DNA of 64,000 bases, from positions 21,507-85,506 of the forward strand of contig CACBQD010000002.1 in assembly GCA_902541285.1 (NCBI GenBank), in the 5' to 3' direction. Made by a program: the position numbers and the translations under genes. A model generated the notes under the pieces. That model did not search any database, had not been told where the DNA came from, and was given only the letters and a program-made list of their open reading frames with translations. The stretch comes from an uncultured Pelagibacteraceae bacterium. GTDB lineage: Bacteria > Pseudomonadota > Alphaproteobacteria > Pelagibacterales > Pelagibacteraceae. Below are positions 54,681 to 63,118 of the stretch, piece after piece. How positions within the stretch are numbered: the stretch's first letter is position 1; each line of letters starts with the position of its first letter.

Positions 54681-55435
54681 TATCCAAACCTCCCTGTGAT
54701 ATAATCCTGAGTTTTTTTGTTTTCTGGATTCTTAAATATTTTATCAGTAGAACCATGTTCTATCAATTCTCCAAGGTGAAAAAAACCTGTATTTTGAGAA
54801 ACTCTTGCAGCTTGTGCCATTGAGTGAGTGACTATTATAATAGTATGGTCTTTTTTTAACTCATCAATTAGTTCTTCTATTTGAGCTGTAGCAATAGGAT
54901 CTAAAGCAGAACAAGGCTCGTCCATTAGAATAACTTCAGGTTTAACTGAAATTGCCCTTGCTATACATAATCTTTGTTGTTGACCACCAGACAAACCAGT
55001 ACCTGGTTCATGAAGTCTATCTTTCACCTCTTCCCATAATGCTGCCTTTTTTAAGCTAGTTTCAACTATTTCATCCATTTCATTCTTTGATTGAGCCATA
55101 CCATGAATTGTTGGACCATAAGAAATATTTTCATAAATAGTTTTAGGAAAAGGATTTGGTTTTTGAAAAACCATACCAATTTTTTCTCTTAATCTAACAA
55201 CATCACAACTTTTATCATTGATATCAAAATCATTAATTATAATTTGCCCTTTTACTCTACATATATCAATTACGTCATTCATTCGGTTTAGACATCTTAA
55301 AAAAGTAGATTTACCACAACCTGAAGGCCCAATCAGTGCTGTAACTTGATTTTCTTCAATATCTAAATTTATATTGAATAGAGCTTGTTTTTTTCCATAG
55401 TAAACATCTACATTTTTTGAATTTATCTTTATCAT
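54680..55435 (-). CDS. pstB: Phosphate ABC transporter ATP-binding protein PstB
   Basis: ATPase of the PstSCAB phosphate importer. Walker [10 protein letters not shown], signature [14 protein letters not shown], Walker [14 protein letters not shown] and the H-loop [10 protein letters not shown] are present. The ATG at 55435 is chosen because GGAG stands 5 bases before it and it follows the pstA stop by one base. The frame is also open to an ATG at 55456, which would add seven residues inside pstA. The product from 55435 is 251 residues. Confidence 0.96.
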   Translation of the reverse strand: MIKINSKNVDVYYGKKQALFNINLDIEENQVTALIGPSGCGKSTFLRCLNRMNDVIDICRVKGQIIINDFDINDKSCDVVRLREKIGMVFQKPNPFPKTIYENISYGPTIHGMAQSKNEMDEIVETSLKKAALWEEVKDRLHEPGTGLSGGQQQRLCIARAISVKPEVILMDEPCSALDPIATAQIEELIDELKKDHTIIIVTHSMAQAARVSQNTGFFHLGELIEHGSTDKIFKNPENKKTQDYITGRFG

Positions 55436-55436
55436 C

Positions 55437-56705
55437 TTAACTCCATTTTTTTTCAAATTTATGTCTAATTATTTGTGCAAATAAGTTCATTATAATTAAA
55501 AATCCTAATAGAACCATAATACAGGCAGAAACTTTCTCGACAAAACCTCTTTCAGCGCTCTCTGCCCAAATATAAATTTGCACTGGCAAACTTGCAGCTG
55601 GATCTAAAGGAGATCCTGGTATTGTATTTACAAAAGCCACCATGCCAATCAATATCAAAGGTGCGGTTTCACCTAAAGCTTGGGCCAAACCAATTATTGT
55701 ACCGGATAAAGTCCCTGGCATAGATAACGGAACTGTATGATGCATTGTAGTTTGCATTTTACTAGCACCCATTGCAAGTGCTGCCTCTCTTATACTTGGA
55801 GGAACTGCTTTTAAAGATGCTCTACAAGCAATAATAATTGTTGGTAAAGTCATCAACGATAAAGTTATTCCACCGACTAGAGGTGTTGACCTAGGTAATT
55901 GAAATACAGCAAGTAAAATACCCAGTCCTAAAAGACCAAAAACAATTGAAGGTACTGCTGCTAAATTATTTATATTTACCTCAATAAAATCAGTAAATCT
56001 GTTTTTAGGAGCAAATTCCTCTAAATAAATAGCTGCTAGAACTGCTACAGGAAAAGCTATCATTAAACAAACAAGTATAGAAAATATTGATCCCATAAAT
56101 GAACTTGCTATACCAGCTAATTCAGCTTCTCTTGAATCAGGATATGTAAAAAAACTTAAATTGAATTTACTTTCAACTTTTCCTAGTTCTACAAGTTGAT
56201 CAAAAATCTTTAATTGATAATCCGTAACTCTTCTTTGATCTTCAGGTAAATCTCTTGGATAATTGCCTTTAAATACTTGATCTAAATCATCTGAGGCAGT
56301 TAAATAAACATCTTTAGTTTTTCCAATTAATGAAGGGTCGTTTAAAAGTTCCCTTTTAATCTCTCTTTCGAAAAAGTAAGAGACCATTCTCTTCAGCTCA
56401 TTTTCTTGATCCTCATTAGCATTTGGATCCAAATCAGCCATTGATTTTAATGCTATATCGTAATAATCAGCATCTTTTAAATCCTCTTTAGAAGGATTTT
56501 GCTCTAACATCATTAATTCAGCATCAAAAGTAACTGGAACAATAAGCCAAGTTTTTTGAAAGGCTGAATAGCCTGTCGAAAAAATTTTAAAAATAAAGAT
56601 TGTTAAAAATAAAAGTGCCATAAAAATTGCACTTTGACCGTATAATCGAAATCTCTTTTCAGCTTTATATCTTTTATTTAATAATTGTTCTTTATTTTTA
56701 TTCAT
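55437..56705 (-). CDS. pstA: Phosphate ABC transporter permease PstA
   Basis: Membrane subunit of the phosphate importer with 422 residues. After a first helix (about 24-43) there is a long periplasmic insertion (about 45-195), typical of alphaproteobacterial PstA. The core permease domain follows with [12 protein letters not shown] and the EAA coupling loop [27 protein letters not shown]. It overlaps pstC by 8 bases upstream and is one base from pstB. Confidence 0.95.
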   Translation of the reverse strand: MNKNKEQLLNKRYKAEKRFRLYGQSAIFMALLFLTIFIFKIFSTGYSAFQKTWLIVPVTFDAELMMLEQNPSKEDLKDADYYDIALKSMADLDPNANEDQENELKRMVSYFFEREIKRELLNDPSLIGKTKDVYLTASDDLDQVFKGNYPRDLPEDQRRVTDYQLKIFDQLVELGKVESKFNLSFFTYPDSREAELAGIASSFMGSIFSILVCLMIAFPVAVLAAIYLEEFAPKNRFTDFIEVNINNLAAVPSIVFGLLGLGILLAVFQLPRSTPLVGGITLSLMTLPTIIIACRASLKAVPPSIREAALAMGASKMQTTMHHTVPLSMPGTLSGTIIGLAQALGETAPLILIGMVAFVNTIPGSPLDPAASLPVQIYIWAESAERGFVEKVSACIMVLLGFLIIMNLFAQIIRHKFEKKWS

Positions 56706-58083
56706 ATTTTTCTCTATATTTTTTAACTACTCTTAAGGCCACAATATTCAAACAGAGCGTTACTAAAAATAATGACATACCTAAAGCAAATGCAGCTTGC
56801 GTTTTTGGGTCGCCAAAAGCTTGATCTCCAATTAATATTACAACAATTTGCGCTGTAATTGTTGAAGTAGATTCTAATGGATTTAAAGTTAAATTAGCAG
56901 CTAAACCAGAGGCCATAACAACTATCATTGTTTCTCCAATTGCTCTTGAAACACCAAGCAAAATAGATCCAACTATACCAGGCAATGCTGCAGGAAAAAT
57001 AACTTTTTTTATTGTTTCTGATTTGGTTGCTCCCATAGCGTAACTTCCATCTCTTAAACTTTGAGGTACACTTGTAATCACATCGTCACTTAAACTTGAA
57101 ATGAATGGTATAATCATAATGCCCATTACTCCGCCTGCCGCTAAAGCACTTTCAGCTGAAACGTCTAAACCCATGCTATTACCTATTTCCTTTAAAAAAG
57201 GTCCAACTGTTAGAGCAGCAAAAAATCCATAAACAACTGTTGGTATACCAGCTAAAATTTCAATTAAAGGTTTTGCGTATTGTCTAACTTTAACTGATGC
57301 ATACTCAGCCAAATAAATTCCACTCATTAGTCCAATAGGAATAGCAACACACATAGCTATGAAAGCAATAAAAAAAGTACCAGCAAAAATAGGGACTGCT
57401 CCAAAAGTATCGGAGTACATTGTCGGATCTAAAGCCTCTGAAGAATCTCTAACAAAAGCTTTTGCAGGATACCAATGAGTTCCAAAGACAAAATCAAATA
57501 ATGGAATTACTTTAAAAAAATCTATAGTTTGAAATATAAGTGAAAATACTATTCCAACAGTAGTTAATATTGCAGCTAAAGAAGCTGTAAATAAAACTGC
57601 TTTCAAAAATTTTTCAACTGGTTCTCTTGTTCTAGAATTAGATGAAATTTTTTTATAAGCGTAAGCAACAGAGGCAATAATTATAGATAATACTATAACA
57701 GCTTTTGAACTTTGAGCTATTGATCGAAGACTTAAATATTTTTCAGCTGAAGCCTCAATAAAAGGTGTAATTTCTCCGGTAAATTGTCTTCGAGACAATG
57801 CTTTTGTTTTTTCGTAAATTAAATTTAATTCATCATCAAGATAACCTTGATTTGAATAATCACTTAAGATTAATAGTTTTACAATTGTGGGCTCAAAAAT
57901 TGCCCATAAAGAAAAAATTATAAAAGCTGGTATTGCACACCAAATTGCAAGATAATAACCATAAAATTGTGGTAATGCAGTTAATCTTTTATTTGTAGAT
58001 TGAATTGTATATGCTTTTCTACGTCCAAAATAATAACTTGTGAAACCCAGAAGAACAATAAATATAAACAATATTAAGTTCAA
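56698..58083 (-). CDS. pstC: Phosphate ABC transporter permease PstC
   Basis: Second membrane subunit of the importer, 461 residues. An N-terminal extension with two helices precedes the conserved core. The core includes the GVVFSLIFQTIDFFK-like region, SGIYLAEYASVKVRQYAKP and the EAA loop LRDGSYAMGATKSETIKKVIFPAALPG. It starts 37 bases beyond the terminator that follows pstS, so pstC and later genes are probably transcribed by partial readthrough from the pstS promoter. Confidence 0.95.
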   Translation of the reverse strand: MNLILFIFIVLLGFTSYYFGRRKAYTIQSTNKRLTALPQFYGYYLAIWCAIPAFIIFSLWAIFEPTIVKLLILSDYSNQGYLDDELNLIYEKTKALSRRQFTGEITPFIEASAEKYLSLRSIAQSSKAVIVLSIIIASVAYAYKKISSNSRTREPVEKFLKAVLFTASLAAILTTVGIVFSLIFQTIDFFKVIPLFDFVFGTHWYPAKAFVRDSSEALDPTMYSDTFGAVPIFAGTFFIAFIAMCVAIPIGLMSGIYLAEYASVKVRQYAKPLIEILAGIPTVVYGFFAALTVGPFLKEIGNSMGLDVSAESALAAGGVMGIMIIPFISSLSDDVITSVPQSLRDGSYAMGATKSETIKKVIFPAALPGIVGSILLGVSRAIGETMIVVMASGLAANLTLNPLESTSTITAQIVVILIGDQAFGDPKTQAAFALGMSLFLVTLCLNIVALRVVKKYREKYE

Positions 58084-58120
58084 AGAATCTCCTTTATTGA
58101 GGACTTTACTCTTATTTCAA

Positions 58121-58150
58121 AAAAAAGGGGTCTAAAAAGACCCCTTTTTT
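58121..58150 (-). terminator. Strong intrinsic terminator/attenuator between pstS and pstC
   Basis: AAAAAAGGGGTCT and AGACCCCTTTTTT form a perfect 13-bp stem with an AAAA loop. The GC core (GGGGTCT) followed by a T6 run on both strands is an intrinsic terminator working in either direction. It lies 24 bases after the pstS stop and 37 before the pstC start. That would give abundant pstS mRNA and less pstCAB, matching the excess of binding protein over permease usual in ABC importers. Confidence 0.9.
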
Positions 58151-58174
58151 AATTATTTGTTAACAGAGTAATAA

Positions 58175-59206
58175 TTAATTACCCATAGCAACTAGCTTCG
58201 TAGCATTAGTTCTAGTTGTTTTATACAACTTAGAGTCTAATGGAACTAAACCAATATCTGCTAAGTAACCACCTTTTCCAATAGCTTTCTTAGTTGTGAA
58301 TTCTTTCACAAACTCATGTAATCCTGGGATTACTCCAACGTGAGCTTTTTTCACATAGAAAAATAATGGTCTTGCAACTGCATAACTGTAGTCTTGAATA
58401 CTCGCTAGAGAGGGTTGTCCACCATCTATGCTAGCAGCTTGTAATTTATCTTTAGCAGCTAAGAAATAGCTGAAACCAAAGAAACCAAACATATCTTTAT
58501 CTTGAGTTAACTTTTGGATTATTAAACTATCGTTTTCTCCTACTTCAATAGCAGCTCCATCTTCTCTGTAAAGTTTTTGTGGTTTTTTGTATTTTTTATT
58601 TCCAGCTTCAAAACCTGCTTTATAAAGAGCTTTAGCTTCTTTAGTCATGCCTTTTTTCATTACTAAAGAATTCCAAGCATCTCTAGTTCCTGATGTTCCT
58701 GGTGGGATCATTACTGAAATTTTTTGTTTTGGTAAGCTAGGGTCAATTTGGTCCCAAGTTTTATAAATATTTGGAACTAACTTACCATCAACTACTGTAT
58801 GAGCAGCTAATGCTAAATATAATTGTTCTTTAGTAAAGTTTACTGGTTTTGCATCTTTGCTGTAAGCTAATGTAATACCATCGTTACCAATTACGATCTC
58901 AACAATATCATTCACACCATTTTTCTTACATAGGGCTTTCTCTTTGTCTTTCATAGCTCTTGATGCATTTGTAATATCTGGATGTTGCTCACCAACACCA
59001 GCACAGAATAGTTTAGCTCCTCCACCAGTACCAGTCGACTCGATTACAGGAGTTTTGAATCCTGAACCACCAAATCTTTCAGCAACAACAGTCGCGTAAG
59101 GGAATACTGTAGACGAACCAACTATCTTAATTTGATCTCTTGCTTGAGCAACAGTTGCTATTGATAGAGCAACTAAAGAAGCAATCACTATAGTTAGTTT
59201 TTTCAT
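58175..59206 (-). CDS. pstS: Phosphate ABC transporter substrate-binding protein PstS
   Basis: Periplasmic phosphate receptor of 343 residues. The signal peptide ends TVAQA-RDQ (residue 22). Phosphate-binding segments are IVGSSTVFPYA, STGTGGGAKLFC and MIPPGTSGTRDAW. It is first in the pstSCAB-phoU-phoB run, with a Pho box 71 bases upstream and a terminator just after it. In SAR11 and other marine bacteria this is among the most abundant proteins under phosphate limitation (general knowledge). Confidence 0.97.
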   Translation of the reverse strand: MKKLTIVIASLVALSIATVAQARDQIKIVGSSTVFPYATVVAERFGGSGFKTPVIESTGTGGGAKLFCAGVGEQHPDITNASRAMKDKEKALCKKNGVNDIVEIVIGNDGITLAYSKDAKPVNFTKEQLYLALAAHTVVDGKLVPNIYKTWDQIDPSLPKQKISVMIPPGTSGTRDAWNSLVMKKGMTKEAKALYKAGFEAGNKKYKKPQKLYREDGAAIEVGENDSLIIQKLTQDKDMFGFFGFSYFLAAKDKLQAASIDGGQPSLASIQDYSYAVARPLFFYVKKAHVGVIPGLHEFVKEFTTKKAIGKGGYLADIGLVPLDSKLYKTTRTNATKLVAMGN

Positions 59207-59276
59207 TATCTTTAATCCTTTCGTTATTTATTAATTAAAAGATGCCTGACTCGTATAAATTTATTGAATCTTTAAT

Positions 59277-59294
59277 ATTACAGAATTATTACAG
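59277..59294 (-). promoter_or_regulatory. Pho box upstream of pstS
   Basis: On the minus strand CTGTAATAATTCTGTAAT consists of two identical CTGTAAT units with starts 11 bases apart, the geometry of the E. coli Pho box. It lies 71-88 bases before the pstS start. This is the best PhoB site in the window and serves as the reference for the weaker candidates near 47483 and 63034. Confidence 0.88.
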
Positions 59295-59315
59295 TTTTGT
59301 TAAAAACCTAACTTT

Positions 59316-59924
59316 TTAGTTGTATTTCATTGAGACAATAATCTCACTATTTTCAGTTTCTAGACCACCTTTGCATGAAACTGGATTTACGTTATCCTTA
59401 AAAGCAAGATCTGGGGTTGGTCTTAAGACAACTTCCAGTTTTACCAAATTAACTAATTCCTCAAGAATACTTTGGTCATAACGCCATTTTGGCCAACTAG
59501 TAGGAGTAGAAAAAATAGATGTTAAATAGCTTGTCGCCATAGTAAACCTATAATTACTCATATTTTCATTTCTCAGTAAATGATCTCTAACAGAATTAAA
59601 TATGTTTCGACATCTCAATGAATCTGACATGTAGTTCTCTTTTTTTAAATTTTCATTTACTGGAATTGAAACAATTAAATCTACTGTATTTCTCCAATAG
59701 GAACTGAGAACATCTATATATATATCTTCATACGGTACATCTTTATGTTTTTTTATTTCAGGATATGAACTTTTTAAGTCTTCCTGTAATCTAAAGATAC
59801 CAATATCAAAAACAGTTAATTGCTGGTTTCTTAAAATTGTAGAAATATCTGATGCATTACTTTTAGTAATGATCGACATTAAAAAAAAAATAATAATTAA
59901 AATACTATGTAATATCTTAATCAT
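59316..59924 (-). CDS. Secreted protein of unknown function in the PHO cluster
   Basis: A 202-residue protein I cannot place in a family. Residues 1-24 are a signal peptide (KILHSILIIIFFLMSIITKS-NAS). The mature part is mostly helical-looking, with the segments QQLTVFDIGIFRLQEDLK, YWRNTVDLIVSIPVNE and LEELVNLVKLEVVLRPTPD, and has two cysteines (SLRCRNIF and PVSCKGG). It stands alone between phoR (94 bases upstream) and pstS (109 bases downstream) on the operon strand. Placement amid phosphate genes suggests a periplasmic role in phosphate stress, but no biochemical clue is visible. Confidence 0.7.
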   Translation of the reverse strand: MIKILHSILIIIFFLMSIITKSNASDISTILRNQQLTVFDIGIFRLQEDLKSSYPEIKKHKDVPYEDIYIDVLSSYWRNTVDLIVSIPVNENLKKENYMSDSLRCRNIFNSVRDHLLRNENMSNYRFTMATSYLTSIFSTPTSWPKWRYDQSILEELVNLVKLEVVLRPTPDLAFKDNVNPVSCKGGLETENSEIIVSMKYN

Positions 59925-59955
59925 AAATTAATTTTAAATAAACTAAGATACGAAT

Positions 59956-59983
59956 CAACAAAAGATTTGTTAAATCTTGGTTG
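59956..59983 (-). terminator. Hairpin between phoR and the unknown secreted gene
   Basis: AAGATTT and AAATCTT pair around a 3-base loop, extended by a CAAC/GTTG match on the outer side after a mismatch. There is no T run, so it may be a weak terminator or an mRNA-stabilising stem after phoR. Its position 35-62 bases past the phoR stop fits either role. Confidence 0.3.
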
Positions 59984-60018
59984 AATAAGAGTTAATTTTA
60001 AACAATTTTTTAAATTAA

Positions 60019-61167
60019 TTATTTTGTTGGAAGATATATCTTAATTTCAGTACCTTCATTAACTTTACTGAGAATCTCATAGTCACCTCTGTGTTGAGAT
60101 ATAATATGTTTCATTATAGCTAAACCTAAACCTGTACCACCAACCTTTTTACTTTTTTCTGTATCTACTCTAAAAAATCTTTCAGTTATTCTTGGAATTA
60201 GCTGGTGAGGTATTCCAACACCTTCATCTTTAATGATAATGGCAATATTTTTATCAATTAATTTACCTTCACTGATTTGACTTTTTACGTAAATATTTTT
60301 TCCATCTTGTGAATATTTAATTGAATTATCAATTAAATTTGAAAATACAGTTAACAATTTATCATTATCACCAAAAACTAAGGTTGGTTCCATAAGTTCA
60401 ATATGTAAATTGATTTTCTTTTTTTTAAGAATTAATTCAAAGTTACTTTTAATATTTGTAAAAAGATCATTTAAGCTCACAATTTTATTAGGCTTTATAT
60501 GTTCTTCCAATTCTATTCTACTTAAAATCAATAAATCATTGATTAGGTTTTCCATTCTTAATACTTGATCAGACATGATAGACATAAATTTTTTTTGCGC
60601 CTCTTGGTCTTTTGAAGCTGGTCCAAGAATAGTTTCTAACGAACCTTTAATTGAAACTAAAGGTGTTCTTAATTCATGACTCACATTTGCAACAAAATCA
60701 GTTTTTAGTTTTTGTGCTTTTGTTATTTCTGTAAAATCTTTTAGAAACAATACGACAGAGTTTATTTCTGGAAACAAATGGGTCGGACCAGGAATAACAT
60801 AGATTTTGTAAAGTTGATAAGATGGTAAATTTATTTCTACATTGACATTTTTTGTAGTTTGATTTTTGATAGCCTCTTCAATCGTTTCTAATAATTTTGT
60901 ATCTCTAATTACACTTGAAATATTTTTATCAATTAGGTTTTCTCCAAAACGTTGTTTTGCACTTTTGTTTAGATATTTGATTAAATTATATTTATCTAAA
61001 GCAAAGAATTGATCTTCTAATTCTTCAATAATTACTCTTTTTCCTAAATCATCCTTATTAGTCTTGTTTACAACTGGTGCTGTGTTTTCTGGCTTAATAT
61101 TTTTTTTAAATAAAAAATATAATAAAATGATTATTATAACTATAAGTATCAACTCTGCCCAAAACAT
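60019..61167 (-). CDS. phoR: Phosphate regulon sensor histidine kinase PhoR
   Basis: Membrane-bound sensor kinase that phosphorylates PhoB. It has one N-terminal helix (FWAELILIVIIIILLYFLF), a PAS-like domain (about 50-140) and then the kinase core: H box FVANVSHELRTPLVSIKG, N box LIDNSIKYS, G1 IIKDEGVGIP and G2 GGTGLGLAIMKHI. At 382 residues it lacks a large periplasmic sensor, as expected for PhoR, which senses through PstSCAB-PhoU. It follows agt by 34 bases on the same strand and is separated from phoB by the pst genes. Confidence 0.93.
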   Translation of the reverse strand: MFWAELILIVIIIILLYFLFKKNIKPENTAPVVNKTNKDDLGKRVIIEELEDQFFALDKYNLIKYLNKSAKQRFGENLIDKNISSVIRDTKLLETIEEAIKNQTTKNVNVEINLPSYQLYKIYVIPGPTHLFPEINSVVLFLKDFTEITKAQKLKTDFVANVSHELRTPLVSIKGSLETILGPASKDQEAQKKFMSIMSDQVLRMENLINDLLILSRIELEEHIKPNKIVSLNDLFTNIKSNFELILKKKKINLHIELMEPTLVFGDNDKLLTVFSNLIDNSIKYSQDGKNIYVKSQISEGKLIDKNIAIIIKDEGVGIPHQLIPRITERFFRVDTEKSKKVGGTGLGLAIMKHIISQHRGDYEILSKVNEGTEIKIYLPTK

Positions 61168-61201
61168 GGATATGTTTTAACAAATGTAATGTATATTGTC
61201 T

Positions 61202-62209
61202 TTAATTATTAGGTGAAATATTTTCAAAAAATATTTTTGCCGTTTCCTCCCAAGAATATTTTTTTGCAAAATCAAGACAATCTTGACGACTTACCTTCAA
61301 AGCTTTTAAAGCAGAGGTTTTCAAATCATTATCTAAAGTATCAATATTAGTACCCCCTAATATATCTTTAGGTCCCGGTACAGGGTAAGCTGCGACTGGT
61401 GTGCCACAATTTAAAGACTCTAAGACAACTATACCAAACGTATCTGTTTTACTTGGAAATACAAAAACATCAGATGATGCAAAATGAGAAGCTAATTCTC
61501 CATTTGTTTTCTCACCTAAAAAAATGTCTTTTGGAAACTTTTTTTTTAAATTGTTTAAATCAGGACCTTTACCAATTATAATTTTAGTACCTTCAAGATC
61601 TAAATCTAAAAATGCTTTGATATTTTTTTCAACAGCAACTCTTCCAACATATGTCCATATAGGTCTTTTATAAGGTAAGTCTTTCTTAATGGGGTTTTTA
61701 AATGCACCATGATTACCTCCTCTGGTCCATGTAACCATTTTATTGTTATCAATACCTAAAGAAATTAATTCTTCACGCATAGATTCTGTTGTTACTAAAA
61801 TTCTTTCAGCTTTATTATGAAAATTGCATAAAAATTTTTCTGACCATTTAGCTGGAATGATAGGCATATAAAGTTTCATGTATTTATCAAATCTTGTGTG
61901 AAAACTTGTGGTAAATTTTAAGCCATTTTTAATGCAATGTCTTCGTGCCATAAACCCTAAGGGTCCTTCTGTTGCAATATGTATTGCATCAGGTTTAATT
62001 GAATTAATTAAGTTACTTACACGGGGCCAAACATTTAAGGACAATCTAATTTCATTATATTTTGGCATGGGCACGGTAAGAAATTGTTGAGGAGTAATAT
62101 ATTCAATAGTTTGACCTTGTGATTTAAGAATTTCACCAGTTTCGTGGAGAGTTCTTACAACACCATTAACTTGAGGGTAATAAGCATCGGTAACAATTAA
62201 TATTTTCAT
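61202..62209 (-). CDS. agt: Glycosyltransferase family 4 glycolipid synthase (Agt)
   Basis: GT4 glycosyltransferase of 335 residues in the cytoplasmic membrane pathway. The acceptor-side motifs are TDAYYPQVNGVVRTL and TEGPLGFMARRHC with SFHTRFDKYM. The donor-side motifs are TYVGRVAVEKNIKAFL and VFPSKTDTFGIVVLESLNCG (E-x7-E). In marine alphaproteobacteria a GT4 gene directly behind plcP encodes Agt, which adds glucose or glucuronate to diacylglycerol. Here the start lies 3 bases from the plcP stop, which makes that assignment strong. The sugar added is not predictable. Confidence 0.88.
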   Translation of the reverse strand: MKILIVTDAYYPQVNGVVRTLHETGEILKSQGQTIEYITPQQFLTVPMPKYNEIRLSLNVWPRVSNLINSIKPDAIHIATEGPLGFMARRHCIKNGLKFTTSFHTRFDKYMKLYMPIIPAKWSEKFLCNFHNKAERILVTTESMREELISLGIDNNKMVTWTRGGNHGAFKNPIKKDLPYKRPIWTYVGRVAVEKNIKAFLDLDLEGTKIIIGKGPDLNNLKKKFPKDIFLGEKTNGELASHFASSDVFVFPSKTDTFGIVVLESLNCGTPVAAYPVPGPKDILGGTNIDTLDNDLKTSALKALKVSRQDCLDFAKKYSWEETAKIFFENISPNN

Positions 62210-62212
62210 TCT

Positions 62213-63019
62213 TTAAGATGCTTTTTTGAATGAACCGATCCTGTTATTATCAATATTTTCTGAAATATATTCGTTTCTTTTTTTATCCCAATAAATTATC
62301 TCAAAAGTTCCATCATATTTTTCTGCCAAGGCTGTACATGACTCAACCCAATCGCCACAATTTAAATAATTAACACCATCAAGATTTAAATTTTCAGCAT
62401 GATGTATGTGTCCACAAATTATTCCATCAAATTTTTTCCTTTTTGCATATGAAGAAAGTGTGTTTTCATATTCACCTATAAATTTTACAGCATTTTTTAC
62501 CTTATATTTTAAAAATTTTGCTAATGACCAATAGTCTTTACCTCTCAATTTTCTAAAAAAATTTATAATAACATTAATTTTAAGTAATAATTCATAGGCA
62601 ATGGCTCCTAATTTAGAAAGCCATTTAGCATATTTCATTACTCCGTCCCAAGCATCACCATGAACAACTAAATATTTTTTTCCTAACTGCGTTTCATGAA
62701 TAACTCTATTTACTATTTTAATATCACCTAAATGCATTGGAATAAATTTTCTAAATACCTCATCATGATTTCCAATTATGTAAAATACTTTTGTCCCGTG
62801 CCTGGCTTTTCTCAATATTTTTTGTATGACATCATTATGCTCTTGAGGCCAATAGAAACTCTTTTGCATTGCCCAAACATCGATTATATCTCCAACTAAA
62901 TAAAGGTTCTCGGATCTTGAATTCTTAAAAAATTCTAAAAGCTTGTTAGCTTGACAACCTTTGGTGCCAAGATGCACATCAGATATAAATATACTCCTAT
63001 ATTTTAATAAGGGAGGCAT
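62213..63019 (-). CDS. plcP: Metallophosphoesterase PlcP (phospholipase C for lipid renovation)
   Basis: Calcineurin-like phosphoesterase of 268 residues. Metal-binding motifs in order are ISDVHLGTKG, LVGDIIDVWAM, IGNHDEVFRKF, VVHGDAWDG and CGHIHHAENL. The family overlaps with LpxH-type UDP-diacylglucosamine hydrolases. Adjacency to a GT4 gene and the phosphate genes points to PlcP, which releases phosphorylated headgroups from phospholipids and leaves diacylglycerol. PlcP-Agt lipid renovation is established in Sinorhizobium and SAR11. It heads the minus-strand PHO run. Without the context it would be annotated LpxH-like. Confidence 0.88.
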   Translation of the reverse strand: MPPLLKYRSIFISDVHLGTKGCQANKLLEFFKNSRSENLYLVGDIIDVWAMQKSFYWPQEHNDVIQKILRKARHGTKVFYIIGNHDEVFRKFIPMHLGDIKIVNRVIHETQLGKKYLVVHGDAWDGVMKYAKWLSKLGAIAYELLLKINVIINFFRKLRGKDYWSLAKFLKYKVKNAVKFIGEYENTLSSYAKRKKFDGIICGHIHHAENLNLDGVNYLNCGDWVESCTALAEKYDGTFEIIYWDKKRNEYISENIDNNRIGSFKKAS

Positions 63020-63033
63020 TAAAAAAACCTATT

Positions 63034-63051
63034 TTGTAACACAACTGTAAC
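63034..63051 (+). promoter_or_regulatory. Candidate Pho box between plcP and the diacylglycerol kinase gene
   Basis: TTGTAACACAACTGTAAC has two units (TTGTAAC, CTGTAAC) with starts 11 bases apart, as in the pstS box. It is oriented toward the plus-strand kinase gene, 68 bases before its ATG, and only 15 bases from the plcP start in reverse orientation. A second, weaker pair (ATGTCAT, ATGTTAA at 63070-63087, same spacing) lies closer to the kinase gene. Either could bind PhoB in this 99-base divergent region. Confidence 0.5.
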
Positions 63052-63118
63052 TCGAATCATTTAATTCTTATGTCATTGAAATGTTAAAGATTTATTAAAA
63101 ATTAGTTACGAAAAAATT

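Noticed and set aside
62213..63019. LpxH (UDP-2,3-diacylglucosamine hydrolase)
   Set aside because: The motifs fit the wider family, but the adjacent GT4 gene and surrounding phosphate genes match the PlcP-Agt arrangement better. LpxH remains the fallback if the context is misleading.
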